From NCBI GenBank assembly GCA_905147135.1, contig LR990061.1, positions 124,001-188,000 of the forward strand: 64,000 nucleotides of DNA, written 5' to 3'. The notes below the pieces were generated by a model. It had not been told where the DNA came from, searched no databases, and saw only the letters and a program-made list of their open reading frames with translations. Source of the stretch: Blastobasis lacticolella. Lineage: Eukaryota; Arthropoda; Insecta; Lepidoptera; Blastobasidae. A program made the position numbers and the translations under genes. Below, piece by piece: positions 31,286 through 43,930 of this stretch; position 1 is the stretch's first letter, and each line of letters starts with the position of its first letter.

Positions 31286-31654
31286 TTAAAGCGTAACAGA
31301 CAAAGTACTTTCGCATTTAAAGTAAGCAGGGAAGGAGAAATAAATTGGGCAGCTCACGATATACGGTAATATGTGTAGGCCTAATATGTAATTCCCAAGA
31401 GTCTCAGCTATTTCCATCCCAACTCCTTTGCAACACTGAGAAATCGTCCGTCTCATGAAAAGGCTAACGTTGACAAGTTGCCACGTCCCGGGTATTCCCA
31501 GCAGTATGTCACCGCGACGGCGTCGTGGGACGTCCCGCGGCCTGCACGGCGACGTGACGTCGACGGTACGTCCGCGGAGGCGTCCCGGCGTCGTTACAAC
31601 TGCAATTAGCTTGGACAGAGAATAAAATTGATTAGTCCATTCGGCGGCGGCCAT
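31286..31654 (-). other. GC-rich open frame, function not recognised
   Basis: A 122-codon open frame starting MAAAEWTNQFYSLSKLIAVV with an Arg-rich centre (RPRDVPRRRRGDILLG). The GC-rich part is 31490-31600 only. There is no domain, no clear splice context and no neighbour support. It may be a chance frame over a GC island. Confidence 0.15.
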
Positions 31655-31775
31655 CGATCACTGTTCCCGGCACGGTTTTTATAAGTAAGCTTAATTGAAT
31701 TAATTTCCGTGATTGGAGCGGAAAATGTGTCAAGATTTAAGGAAGTTGTGATAGAAGTTTAAAAGTTTCTTTTAT

Positions 31776-31995
31776 ACTACTTTTAACAAACGAGGACGCT
31801 GGCAGCCCTGATGGTAAGTGGTTATTGTCGCCCTTAACATAACTTTTATTGTACTAAAAATGCAAAACCGCAGATGCGATGCCTTGCCTCTTGTAATTAC
31901 GCTGGCTTCCTTATCCGTTAACTGGAATACAATAATGCTGCTTGCAACATTGTTGCTTGGCGGCAGAAGTATACGTATAAGGTGGTCTTCTCAGG
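31776..31995 (-). repeat. Dispersed retroelement end (family C)
   Basis: Contains CAGCCCTGATGGTAAGTGGT, GCAACATTGTTGCTTGGCGG and AAGGTGGTCTTCTCAGGCTT in the antisense order of family C. Confidence 0.5.
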
Positions 31996-32060
31996 CTTGA
32001 CAGACCCCTATCACATCTCAAGAAAAATCGGGTGGGGCTGTGTCGGAACACACGGCCGTT

Positions 32061-34254
32061 GGTTTTAACGTGAAACGTCTACCTTGGCTGCTTTGAGACG
32101 CTCTCGAAACCGCCTCGCTAGCTCAGCGCCGGACATTGGGGTACCCACGTATATTCGAAGACAAATTCTATGAATACGAGTACATGCAAGAATCACCGCT
32201 TTATCACATGTGAGTCATGGGTTACACTGAATTAAATGCGCGTTGCGTTCATTAAATGCAGTCCCCACCGACCACTCGCCCCCGACGCAAATTCAAGGTC
32301 GAAACAGCGACCGGACTATATACGCTAAACAATGACACTAGATTCATGTTTCGACGAATGGTTTTGCAGTCATTAAGGTAAGACAATGTAGACCAATTCG
32401 TTACGGTTAAGTTTTGTGACTTGGTACACAGTGTAATTTTAAAGACGCTTCACGTCAAAAGAAAAATGAAGTCGAGAACTGGTAGCGTTTCTAAATTTTA
32501 TCTAAATCGTTAGAGTCGTTTGGATGTAAGTTGCCGGAGCGTGGACCTTCGTTATCATTATTTAAAAAGATTATGGCCTTAGTCGCGCAGTGGTTAGCTT
32601 ACCAAGCCGGTTAACGGCGTAGGGGTCTCGAGTTCAGTTGTCAATTGCATTGAAACTGAAATGTTGAGGTAGTTTAAATTAGTTATTTAGTATCTCTTTT
32701 TGCCACCTGAAAAAAAACCCTTTCAAAAACCCCTTCTTGGCCCTTCCAAAAAAAAACGCGATTCAGTCACTCATGAAACATCCTTTCTTAAGACCTTTAG
32801 AGGAAAGTAACAGAATATGGAATAGGGTCTAAATATGAAATTTCTTTATTTCTTCGAAAATAATATTTCAAATCGCAATACAAAATCATATTCTGTTTCA
32901 TATACTCATATTACACGTGTATACGTTCAATCTTGTCAGTAGGGCGAAGGCCGGTGACATGGCGTGTGCGTTTTGTTTGGTTGCTGCTCAGAACATTTTA
33001 AGGGACGTAAAAACGATGAATTTCTTATTATTTAGAGAGTGAGAACGTTTTCCTCGCATATTTTTGTGGTTGCGTAGATGCTAGTTCTTGTATTTAAAGG
33101 CTGTTTATTTGTTTCTGTTTTGTAATTATTTTAATATTGGCAATAATTTCTGAGGTCATTAAATTCCAAACATGGACAGGCACTGGGGTCCACTTATCGA
33201 ATATTCCGTATTTGGGCCAAAATAGAAATTGATGGTTTAATTTTTACTTTTAATTAGTTTTAAATTTTATTCCTCTACTTTGAGTCCATCTAGGGTATCC
33301 AACTGTAAGGCTTTTAAGGTAGATCGTGGACACAAATAGTCATCATCATCAGCTTATATTTATCCACCAAAAAATGCTCTCCGCTTCCGTATCCTTGCCG
33401 TTTTCTTTTCTACATTTTCTACATTTAGATATTTATTTATTTAAAACTTTATTGCACAATAGTACAATTGGCGGACTTAAAGCCATTAAGGCTTTATCTT
33501 CCAGTCAACCAGTAGACAATGCAGAAAGTGAGTAAGTAAGTGCTTTATATTCATAAGGTGCTTTAGATATCATATTCATGTCAAAATTAGAATCATCATT
33601 TATTAACAACTATACAAATTTTATACTTAACGTAACTAACACAAACTAGGTTAATCTAAAACAAAATTTATCTAAAACTAAAAATAATTAAGAAACTAAT
33701 CTAATAAGCCGCTGCCCCTAGGCAAGGTGCCCGAAATGCTGGCGGCATTGCCACGTTGAATGGCATATAAATTACATTTTTAAAGATTCTTTCAAACTGC
33801 GCAGCAGTTATACGACAGGTACAGGTACTCTCAATGTTAATTTACATCCATTGTACTACATACTACCTTACTACATGCATCCTCCTTCATCTGGACAAAA
33901 GGAGCCCAACGCTTGCCGAGTTGCGATCTACACTCAAGAACTCGTCCAACCCCAATGGCTTTACATACACGTGCAGTTAACAACAACAAGTAACTTTCCA
34001 TACAGCGACCGCCTCACAATACACTCTGATCCAACTGATCCAGTTAGTTCCTTACATCCGCCGTCGCCGAGCCAGCTTCATCTAACATTCTGTCGGAGTC
34101 TAGACTTGCCAATTACGTATGACGTCATCGTCGGCCGGCGCACTCGGAGCGGAAATGGCCTTTCGGATATCGGCTGCAATACCTCACACCTGCCTTCATG
34201 TAGTAGGTACAATATTTTGCTTCTTTAATATTTTTTTCTGCTAAATCCCATAAA
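32061..34254. other. Non-coding stretch
   Basis: No gene is seen. A tRNA-headed SINE-like remnant lies at 32569-32700 (CCTTAGTCGCGCAGTGGTTA, then GGGGTCTCGAGTTCAGT). 33300-33800 is AT-rich with a LINE-UTR-like end (CTAGGCAAGGTGCCCG). Confidence 0.4.
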
Positions 34255-34417
34255 CAACTCTTATTAGCCCACTGCTGGACGTGAACCTTCTCTACATTAG
34301 TAGAGGGGGTTGCCACAATCTTCAAGCTTGGCATTAGACACACAGGTTGGAGTTCTCAGTGCTCAAAATATTTAACAGAAAATGCATCAGCCCATTTTAA
34401 TATGGTCTGTGGAGGTG

Positions 34418-34510
34418 TAGGGTAGGGTAGAGTAGGGTAGAGCAGGTAGAGTAAGGTATGGTAACGTAGAGTAGGGTAGTGATAGTGTAAGGTAGTGGTA
34501 GGGTACAGGA
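34418..34510 (+). repeat. GGTAGAGTAG short tandem repeat
   Basis: Units GGGTAGAGTA, GGTAGGG and similar for about 90 bp, related in composition to 24055-24280. Confidence 0.65.
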
Positions 34511-34836
34511 CACCACGCGAACGAAGTCACACCGATCCTGCTAGTCATATATAATTAAGTAATAATTTCTCCAGCACCCGTAGTCCCTACTTATCCTCAT
34601 ACTAGGCTTTGAAGTGTGTAGAGTTTGTCCGGTAGCCAAAAACAAAGGAAACCGAACGTAATAGCGAACGCAACGTCACCCAAAAGTTCTACAACACAAA
34701 CCGAGGGCGCCTCTTGCCATTCCCTCACCCAATACGAAGCACGACAAACAATTAGTTCCCATTCCGAAACCTTCCAAAACTGCCAGCCAGCCAGTACTTT
34801 AGGTGTCGGTCCGGTGTGAAACGGAACGCTTCTGCA

Positions 34837-34942
34837 ATGGCGTCCACGATCGATGCGAGCGCGCGCCCAGTCGGCGCCCGGCCTCCGCGCGCGTAACACG
34901 TCGCGCCCCGCGTCCCGCGCCTCCCGCGTCCCGACTCGCACG
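34837..34942 (+). CDS. Candidate first coding exon in a GC island
   Basis: An isolated CpG-rich island. An ATG at 34853 opens 30 codons (Ala/Arg-rich, MRARAQSAPGLRARNTSRPA) to a good donor, ACG|GTAAGC, at 34942. An earlier ATG at 34837 (MASTIDASARPV) meets a stop after 19 codons and could act as an upstream ORF. No partner exon was found in the window. It may be a 5' UTR exon or promoter of a gene extending beyond 64 kb. Confidence 0.3.
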
Positions 34943-35781
34943 GTAAGCCTGCCAACACCACCACACACAACACACCGGATACGTCCAACCCTCCACCACC
35001 TCAAACCAGGGTCGGTTCACTGGTGGGGGAAGACTGGCCGTAAAACTTTGACGTTTGTTATGTCACTGCAGCTATCGCTCGAGCTGAAGGCTTCAGCAAC
35101 AGCAACTGGCCGCTGGTCGTCTTTGTGCGTAGTTATTTAATTCTCGTGTTAAATAGATCGTGGCTACGACGGCGATCCAGCCACCCGTGAAGCCTCGCGT
35201 ACATTGAAGTACAAAGCAGCCACTTCATAACCTAAGCCTACACCTAATTACATTAAGTACATAGCGTGTGTGAAAAGAAACCGATGCCGGCTGTCGTAAT
35301 TATATTAATATATTACGAGTATACATACGCGACGGCCTCCGTATGTAATAACGTGAAAATATTTGTTTTCGCTGCGAGACTGGGCCGCGCCGTTACTCTA
35401 CTAATTAGCTTTATTACGGCCGTCGTAATAGTAAACAAATACCGTCAGGACCTGCATTGTACGGCCAAATCGCTGCCGATGAGATTAATCGCTGATGCAA
35501 TGTGCTGATAAACCATTTTTTTATCATTCCGATAAAAAGTACTTACTCATCGTTTACATTGTTCGGCGCCTATTATTTCCAAATAGGCAATTCATTATTT
35601 ACGCGCAACGTAGAGTTGCTAACACTTTTTCGCTTAACATTTTGGCCAGGCGCTGTTGAAGCGTGTTTGATTTGTGTTAACATTCGGGTTGACCTACTTC
35701 GGCGTTGAATTCATTATGTTGGACGGTTAAGCCCTCAGCGCAACTAACGAGTGCACGGGCCCTGAAAGATTTAAGTTGACA

Positions 35782-35866
35782 GGAGCGACGGTAAGCGCTG
35801 CATAATTATGTAGAGAGATCTCTATGTAGAGAACATTTTGATGCAGCGCTGTCGTAACATCGCTCC
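35782..35866. repeat. Foldback element, about 85 bp
   Basis: Imperfect arms GGAGCGACGGTAAGCGCTGC and its complement-like GCAGCGCTGTCGTAACATCG, about 45 bp apart. MITE-like, no coding capacity. Confidence 0.6.
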
Positions 35867-36374
35867 GTTGGTTATCACTTTCGTAGAAGGAAATCCAGAG
35901 CGATATAGAAAATCTTTCTCATGAAGTCTCTTCTTATGCAGAACTTCATTATTATAAAGTTGTTTTAACATTGTAAAGTGAAAGAAACAGTATGTTGAAG
36001 AACACCTGGGTCTTTCTCTAGGCAGACATAGATATGTAGGTTATTTTATATTGAAATCGCAGCCAAAAACTCGATATATATAAAATTTCGCGATGTACTA
36101 TGTATAGTCCTCTGCTGTAAAATCAGCCCCTAGAGATCGCCTTTGAAATCATTCTGATAAAAAGACAATAGCACAAAGCGTTCAATAGCGGCGCCTCTCG
36201 TCGCGCATGTAGCTACCATTTTTAGTGGTAAAACCTAGTTCACTTTTTTACCACGTATTAGGTTGGTGCTTTATTTTACTACAACGAAAAAAGCTAACTT
36301 TAGTACTACTGTCGGATCCGAGGACTCTCTCGGAGACTGTATAACGTATTCTTTTATTTACGTTATATTACTGT

Positions 36375-36526
36375 TTGTGCACTCGGACGCGAGGGTCCGA
36401 GTCCGCCATGCCCATGATCCAGGATTTGGCAGATCAGATGATTATTACAGTAGAGCAACTGCCATCTCACTGTCGTGACCCGTTTAACAGGGGAACCTGA
36501 ACAAATTGGATCATGGTTACACACTA
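36375..36526 (-). mobile_element. SINE-A copy 7, 3' half
   Basis: Matches the family from the ATCCAATTTG-like block to CGAGTGCACAAAC on the minus strand, with GATCCAGGATTTGGCAGATC. A short TTATT insertion interrupts it. Confidence 0.75.
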
Positions 36527-37121
36527 CAAAATACCATAGGCAAGACTGACCCTGAATATACTAACCGCACTCTTACTGTAGTTAATACCAATGCAAAGTG
36601 CGGTCGAGAAGAAATTTAAAAACATACATATATTAAGACTGGCCTTCTCAAGCCTTATAGATTGTGGACGTAAATTGGATCTTAATCCATTGAGTTAAGG
36701 AGCACTATTGTGTAAGCCTGCGAACCAAATAATGATTGAGGATACAACAAACTTAATAATCGAAGTACGTCTTAGATTAATTTCCAAAGTTGGTTCAATT
36801 TGTTTGCCATAAACAACTAAACGGTTATTGTTTACAAAGGTTGAGTGAATATCATATTTCATTAGCCAAGAAAGTTACGACTCGCGATGTGTATAACTAT
36901 GCACATCTTCCTTGACGGTAGGGAATATTAAGTACTTACTTATACTTGGGAGGAAATTCTATCGTAAATTACTCATGCACACATAACTCTGCAACGTATT
37001 TGTACTTTATGTCAATAATAATACAAAAGAGTAGAGCACATGATAAATAATACATAGGAGTTACATTATAATTAACCTAATATGTAGCTTCCACTACAAA
37101 ATTATTCAAAGAGAATAAATA

Positions 37122-37299
37122 ATCTTGGTGACAATATCGCAGTTGTGCTCTTGCGCGCGAGGATCCGGGGTCCGCATTGGCCATGATTCTGGTTTTTACA
37201 GATCAGGTAATTAACCTGTATTGTAATTACAATGGAGCGACTGCCACCTGACCTCCGTGACCCTGTTAACAGGGGAACATGACCAGATTGGATCAATAG
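37122..37299 (-). mobile_element. SINE-A copy 8, 3' half
   Basis: Minus-strand GATCCAATCTGGTCATGTTC through GGTCACGGAGGTCAG and TAATTACAATACAGG, which includes a small local duplication of the TAATTAC block. Confidence 0.75.
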
Positions 37300-37359
37300 C
37301 GTATAAGCTTTAATTCATCCCAAAATAAATAAATAAATACGTATTCGTGGACAACTCAC

Positions 37360-37580
37360 ACAGCGCCATCTAGCTCCAAACTAAGCAAAGCTTGTGCTAT
37401 GGGTGCTAGATAACTGATATACTACTTAAATACTTTTAAATACATACTTATTATACATAGAACACCCAGACCCGCAACATACATTAAAATTCATCATTTC
37501 AATTTCTGCCCGGCCGGGAATCGAACCCGGGACCTCTTTCGTGGCGGCATGTTGACCATTGAACCACTCAGGTCGTAAAA
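37360..37580 (-). mobile_element. SINE-B copy 2, full length
   Basis: On the minus strand: tRNA-like head (CCTGAGTGGTTCAATGGTCA, CGGGTTCGATTCCCGGC), GGGCAGAAATTGAAATGATG, TTATCTAGCACCCATAGC and GGAGCTAGATGGCGCTGTGT. The best preserved copy in the window. Confidence 0.88.
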
Positions 37581-38129
37581 TTCAATATGGTTCCCGCGGG
37601 AATGGGTCTGGAACGTTATGACCGAATTTTACATGGATGGAAAAGCTGGTATTAACTTAATAATCGACCAGAATCCAGCCCGATGGGTAGATTAAACTCG
37701 TCCAACTATTCGGATAGATTCAAGCGATTCAACTTCCCAGACAAGCGGTTTGCGTGGCTCAACCTAGTATTTGCAGATAAAAAACAATTGGTCGTCTCAG
37801 AGCTTCTGAAGTTTGCACAATGCTTCAAGAGATGCTGTTGGAACTTGGTATTTATCCAACTAAGTATAGGAACAAACGAGGGGATGGTTCTTAGTTGTTA
37901 TTTCTAATTGTTTTCCGGCTGTGTTCGATAAATTATTGTAAGTGATGGATGTGTAGCAAAACGTCTTCGCTTTTCATTCATTATGTAATACTCCTTGCCT
38001 TGGTTGAAGGTTAAGAATAAGTTTGCCTACTTGTTTCCTTTTATCTTTATTCCCAACTTGGTACTCATGAATCATAGAAGGAAGATACAGATGTTGTCTT
38101 GTGACTTCAAGAATTTCCCTATTGTATGT

Positions 38130-38490
38130 TGATTAAGAGAGGTAGGGCGGGCATAGCGGGGTATCCCGTTCGAATTGGAGCCGCCCGACTGGGGAAGTAC
38201 CTCCACCTTACAGAATACCGCAGCTTAACAATACTCTTTTAAATAGTGTTGTGTTTCTGCCGGTGAGTAAGGTTTCCAGTGCTCCATGGGGTGGGGATTT
38301 GGGGAACCGAGGCATTGGCTGTGGAGGGGCATTTGTCTTTTTGCTGCCAAAGCAACGTGTAATAGAGGTGGGCAACACATTGGCGATACTCTTGGTGTTG
38401 CTAATGTCTATAGGCAGTGGTGACCACTTTCCAGCAGGTGGCCCGCTTGCCTGTTTGCCTACTGTATGATATAAAAAAAAAAAAAAAAAC
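38130..38490 (+). mobile_element. Poly-A-tailed retroelement (family D), copy 1
   Basis: From GAGAGGTAGGGCGGGCATAG to GGTGGCCCGCTTGCCTGTTT and a run of 17 A. Family members share GTCTATAGGCAGTGGTGACC and ACTTTCCAGCAGGTGG. The A tail shows retroposition; no open frame of note. Confidence 0.7.
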
Positions 38491-39298
38491 ATAATTTTTT
38501 ATGGTGCTACGCCAAGATTTTCGCTATGTAGAGATGTAATTTTTGTAAATAAACATCACTCACACAAATCTAATGATCCTACTATCAAACCAAAGACCTA
38601 CTTCTTGCATAATTTTGGTAAAGAAATTTATATTATTTGGAATTAGTCAAACACGAGTTAACAAAATTAGTCAAAGACGATTTTCTCTTCACAGTGATAA
38701 TGTTTTGCGTTTTTGTTACAAGAAGGTTTATAACATAAGAAGGTTAATGTAAGAAAGGTATAACCCGAATATGTAAAAAAAGCTTCACAAAGCCAGACTT
38801 CTGTCGCGATGCATCGTTAAGCGATGTCGAGGAAAGTCTGACCATAATGTTAGTATTGCTTTGTGTCCAAGTATTCTAGTTATTCTACTTGTTTCGCTTA
38901 AAACTAGCTCGTACACACTCAGCCTGACCTCTGCAAAGCGTTCTGCGGCGTCTGATTACGTTTTAGGCCCGTGTCACACTAGCGATTTTGAAGTACCATT
39001 ATTTATGCTACGCAGCGACAAACGTCCGTCTCTAGGCTATCAAAAATAGTTTTTGCAGGTGTTAAAAAACCGCTAGAGAACGGCGCTCGCTTGAAAATCG
39101 CTAGTGTGTTATGGGTCTTACAGGTCGCGTATGCAAATTATATTTAGTTGTTGTTAAATTAGTTGTACAGGATCTTTGTTGGTGCTTTGACACACGCCTC
39201 CAGCGGGTCTGCAAATAAGTGCTTTTGTGCGCGTATGTGTCTTGCTTACGTTGGTTTACATTGTTGAACGTAAAAATAAAGCTTTTAGCTAAGATTGG

Positions 39299-39664
39299 GA
39301 GTGTCGGTGGCAGAGTGGTTAAGGTATCCGACTCGTAAGCGAGAGGTACCGGGTTCGAATCCCAATGTGGGTACAACATAACCTTAAATATGGCAAAGCT
39401 ATTGGATTCCACTGCAACCATGTACCAATGACTCTTTTCTAAATTCTAATTCAACATCAGTTGAATGCTAACCGATGCTCTTACGGTTAGGGAAAAAATC
39501 GTGATGAAAACTGTACATTCAGGTGACTGAATGTGCAACCATTATCCATTTTGGTCAGGTTCTGAGTCATAATTATCTGATCTGCTAAATCCTGGATCAT
39601 GGTCAAGTCAGACCCCGGGCCCTCGTGCGCTAGTGCACAACCGGGACATTAACGCGAAGACAAT
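39299..39664 (+). mobile_element. SINE-A copy 9, near full length
   Basis: Complete head (GTCGGTGGCAGAGTGGTTAA, CTCGTAAGCGAGAGGTACCG, GGGTTCGAATCCC) and a body to CACAACCGGGACATTAACG. An internal part around GGTCACGGAGG is deleted. Confidence 0.88.
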
Positions 39665-41300
39665 TATTAATTTTAATGTAGCGTCAATCGATAGCGTAAT
39701 ATTCTTTCAAAAGTTTTAAAGTGTAAGAATTTTTACAAGTTAAATGTTTAAAGGTTAAAAGTTGTTATCTGGTAGGTATTTATGATAAACATTATAGATT
39801 TGAATTAGGTAATTCTGTATTACAAGCAATTTCTAATGAGCCATTCGTAAAAAAAGTAACACGCTACTTAACATTCGCCAAAAATCAAATTAGCATTTCA
39901 TTCTGGACTACACCGCTGAATAAGAAACGAATCTCCATATTTATAATATAAATATTCCAGTTCAAAAGACGGGGCCAATTAATACTACAGCGCGACCTTC
40001 ACAGCGCTAGTAATTGCCGCATTCGCTTGCAGTTCCATTTCTCTACTCAGCAGTAACTGCTGGTAACTAGCATTTGTTACCAGTCCATGTCTGCCTTTGT
40101 TCTCGAATAAGCGCAGCGTTGCGGCACATAGGGCACGGTGTAGAGCGCAGTGAGTGGCAGCCAGCGACGGTTGTTTCAGCTGAAATCACACGGCCTCGCC
40201 GCGGAACCCGACCATTCGCATTTGCGTTGTTGTTTCGTTAAATTAAAGCCAGTGTCAGACTTTGTCCCAGTTTTTCAAGTGAAAACAGCCGAATGTTGCA
40301 CCACAATTATGCTTATGGCTGTCTGGGGAACTGTTATGCTGCTGCTGTGATGTCGTTGAACCACTTTGCCGATAGCCATCTGGTTACCCGGTGACCCAGT
40401 AGCCATAAATAGGGACTAAGTGTCGCCATTTTGAAATGTCACGTCCATTCCACCAGCGACGTTATTATCGGGTCAGATAAGTTTGTAGCACTATAATTCA
40501 TTATTGATTCAAGTATAAACCGTCGTATACACTAAGGGAGGGATAGATTGTTGCGAACCATGTATCGGGCAGTATCGTTAGGCAATGAAAAAGTTGTGTA
40601 CCACGAGTCACTTGACTTGACATTGTGTTTTAAGAGAGGCGGGACATAGCGGTATATCACGTACGGGATGCGGGATATACCTTACAGAATACCACAGCCA
40701 AAAAATATCATTGAAAGTAGTACCTATTGTATTCCTGCAGATGACAAAGGTCTTCAGTGCTCTATGGGAACCGTGGGGAAAAACCAAGCTTTAGCCCATT
40801 TGCTGCCAGGGCAATGTATGTCGAGGTTTTGAAACTTCAAAATTTGGCATCGCCGTTTTCCGGTGTCCTCTACCGAATCTGAGGCTTTATTATGACCATC
40901 ATCGTTTATCGTTATAAGTCTAATACATTTATAAGTATCCATAATTTTATTTCTCAAAATCACTGAGGAAATTCAGTCACTCTTCACTAAAAGGACTCGA
41001 AATACAATTGCTTTCGCCCCAGAGCGCACGCAAAGGAGTAACCGTCAATACAACAACGTGATTCGAGAATCTCTTAATTTGGGAATTGGAGCAGAAACGG
41101 ACATTTGAGACGTTCCGAAAGGCTCCCGCTCTTCGTTATTAAGAATCGTAAAAAGAACCCTTATTTACAATGTTGAAAATTAATATCTACGGTTATTAGG
41201 AGCCATATTTGATCGTTCCGTTCGCCTGTGACTTTTGGGCTGGCTGTTCAAAGTGCGATGTAGCTAAGTTGTGCGAGGATGCGTAGCCTATCTATGAAAC
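39665..41300. other. Non-coding stretch with repeat fragments
   Basis: 40635-40850 is a diverged family D copy (GAGAGGCGGGACATAGCGGT). 40370-40520 shares TATCGGGTCAGATAAG-like text with 19690-19720. No gene is recognised. Confidence 0.4.
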
Positions 41301-41332
41301 TAATGTACTCGCGTCCCCCAAAGTTGTGTAAA

Positions 41333-41470
41333 GTTTTTTTTTATTGCGGAGGCATATGGTCCACCTGATAGAAAGTGGTCACCGTGATAAAGGACATCTG
41401 CAACCTTGGGGTGCAGAGACGGTGTCGGCCTTTGAGGTGTCTGTGTTCGAAGATCTCTAAGTTGTAATGC
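41333..41470 (-). repeat. Family D end, inverted
   Basis: T-rich start then GGCATATGGTCCACCTGATA, GAAAGTGGTCACCGTG: the reverse complement of the family D 3' end. Confidence 0.5.
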
Positions 41471-41896
41471 AAAAGAAAGACTTCGGGACATCATTCCACA
41501 TCTTGTACGAGCGCGGTAGGTACAAGCAATGAGTCTAGGATGTAATTTTGAGAATTTGGTATTTTGATAAAATGTGCTATTTTGAGAAACAGTTTGGTTC
41601 AAAATGTCATTTTGTGAATCTAGCAGGATCATGCTAAAAAGCGCACAAGATAAGTCGCACTTAGGTCTTTGTTCGAAGTAATTTGTCTCGTTGGCGGTCG
41701 CATAGTTATCTTGCGCACCAGTATCCAAGTATCCAGTGTACAGCGCTGGGACTCCTCTCCATTACGGACGCAAAGTTCCGCAGGTGGTGTTAAAAATGTA
41801 GGATGCATGCAGTTTAAAATTAAAACCGACTAAATGGGACCCGTTTCTCACAAGCGGCACTTAGTTGCACGCGAGTCTCTACACGGACTCGTAGAT

Positions 41897-42912
41897 AGGG
41901 CTGCCGATACTCAAATTTTCTAATATTTTCGCGTAATACTAGTTAAAAGTCAATTGGCATTTTGTATGGCGAAAATGACGGAAACTGTAATTTTCATACC
42001 AGCAATTTTTTAATTTCTAGTTAATAGAATATCCAAATACTATGATATTTTGTAGGTTTAATCAAAAAACATGCTACTGGTGCATACCATTTTATTGCGA
42101 CAACCATCTTTGAAAAATTAAACCTGGTTAAATAGGCAAAATTTACGACAACAAAAAGGGGATTTTTCAAACCCTTGTAAAAGCTTAACAATTTTTTAAA
42201 TCTAATTTAAGAGTGTTATCGCCATCTAAACATACTGTATTTTTGAAATCAAGCATTAATTTTGCTATATTATTAACTTTTTAAAATTTTAGAGCAGCCA
42301 ATTTTATTACTCTGTGCAATTATTAAAATTGAACCCAAAATAAACTGAAAATACTTCTACTTAACGTAATATTATTATTACTATCACGGTCATTATCATA
42401 CTTTTAAAAGTACATATTCCGGATTTCCTGCCGCGTACCTTGGTTTAGATGTGTCCCGATGTTTCGACGCAATTTGCTTGCTAAAATACTTCTACTTGTT
42501 AAGAGGATTGTTACCCGAGCGCGCTTCATAAAAACATAGTTCAATAATATTTTCAATATTACGGTAACAAAGCCAATGAAATTTTGTAAACGTGATCCAG
42601 AAAACGTGATTTATCAGATTTTCGTTAAAATATATCGTTTAAAAGTGGAACCTTTTTAACAAGGCTTTTGTATGAAAAATTTTAAGCCCGCCGCAACTTT
42701 GTAACGATATATTTGTACTTTGTACGAAAGTCTGATAGATCATTAGATATTGGATTACGTCTACAATATTTCATTGGCTTTGTTCAAACTACGTTTCTAT
42801 AAAGCTTGTTCGGAAAACATACCTCTTAAATAACTGAAGATACAAATAATTGATTTAGGTATGTAATTGGGTTTTCTAATCAAAAATAATTTCCCGGACA
42901 TCCGGCAACCCT
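41897..42912. mobile_element. Possible 1-kb element with short inverted ends
   Basis: AGGGCTGCCG at the left and its near reverse complement CGGCAACCCT at the right could be terminal repeats of 10 bp around an AT-rich, non-coding interior. I see no target duplication. The foldback at 42514-42813 is inside. A weak case. Confidence 0.25.
42514..42813. repeat. Foldback element, about 300 bp
   Basis: Long imperfect inverted repeat: CCGAGCGCGCTTCATAAAAA against the complement of CTATAAAGCTTGTTCGG, then ACAAAGCCAATGAAAT against ATTTCATTGGCTTTGT (exact), then TATCAGATTTTCGTT against its complement. Centre near 42665. MITE-like. Confidence 0.7.
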
Positions 42913-43594
42913 GCCCGTAGAGCGCTCTACGGCGCTACATAGAGCGGCCATTGCGGCGATCTGGTCGTTATAACTGCTACGAACTCTATATTACTAGAAC
43001 TCTTGGTAGTTAGCTACAAATACTATATACTTATAATATGTGTTCTATTCAAGCTTAATGGTATCTATACCTATGAGGTCATGTGATGTTTCTATAAAAT
43101 ACGGCTTTGGATACACGGAGTGGTTTTAGTGGGCAGAGTCTATTTGCGGGCAATCCCACATGTTCACGTTATTCCCTCGGATGACGTGGGTTGGGAGTTG
43201 CTATGTTTAGGCAATATTACAATTTATTAGTTATTTACTTACACAATTAAGTCACAAACAATGTAGAAGTATTTTGGGATATAATAGATATAGTTATAGT
43301 AAACATGTAATAAAGCATATAGGGCAGTATTTGGAAAAATTTATTCTGGTGTAAATGGCGGCTATTGTAAACGAATATTTATACCTATGTACTTTGATTA
43401 TAAATGCATGTATTCGTATGCATGTTTGTTCTCTTGCTGAGGTTCTTGGTATCTTTAATAGCTTCACCAGCACCCCATAACAATTTCCTCTTTAAGTCAG
43501 TGACCTATGTTGTTCCTAATTTCCTTGTACTCGTATAATACAGTTCTCTCTGATAGAATAGCTGTAATGCAGAGCAACGAGTCGGCATTTGCAT

Positions 43595-43630
43595 AATAGA
43601 ATGTGCCGGGATCGAATCCCGGGCTCGCCG
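43595..43630 (-). repeat. tRNA-like box B remnant
   Basis: CCCGGGATTCGATCCCGGCA on the minus strand resembles a tRNA T-arm and box B, as in SINE heads. No full tRNA fold is present. Confidence 0.4.
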
Positions 43631-43712
43631 GCCGCGATCGTTTATTCATACCAGGGATGTTACGACTGGATCCGCATCCGCAATCTGTTAAATAATCATC
43701 TTTGCAGAAAAA

Positions 43713-43930
43713 TCCCGTGCTTACGTGCCAGGGTCCGGGGTCCGCCTTGCCCATGGTCCAGGATTTGACAGATCAGCAAATTAATTTTCTTTATCTTCAC
43801 TTCTCCACACAGTAGCTCCTCCTGGAGCGACTGCTATCTGACCTACGTGAACCTTGATATAACAACATTGGAACAGGAAAACTTGATCAGATTGGATCAC
43901 GGTTACACATTCTGGCGACTGAATGTGGAG
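43713..43930 (-). mobile_element. SINE-A copy 10, 3' half
   Basis: Minus-strand order: CACATTCAGTCGCCAGAATG-like, GATCCAATCTGATCAAG, GTAGGTCAGATAGCAG, CAAATCCTGGACCATGGGCA. An AT-rich insertion separates two blocks. Confidence 0.75.

Noticed and set aside
34597..35004. 135-codon minus-strand frame over the GC island
   Set aside because: No domain, and it includes AT-rich flank; the plus strand has the better start and donor.
39301..39372. tRNA gene (SINE-A heads, also at 46114 and 56520)
   Set aside because: Box B and a tRNA-like arm are clear, but each is joined to the same SINE body and cannot form a full cloverleaf.
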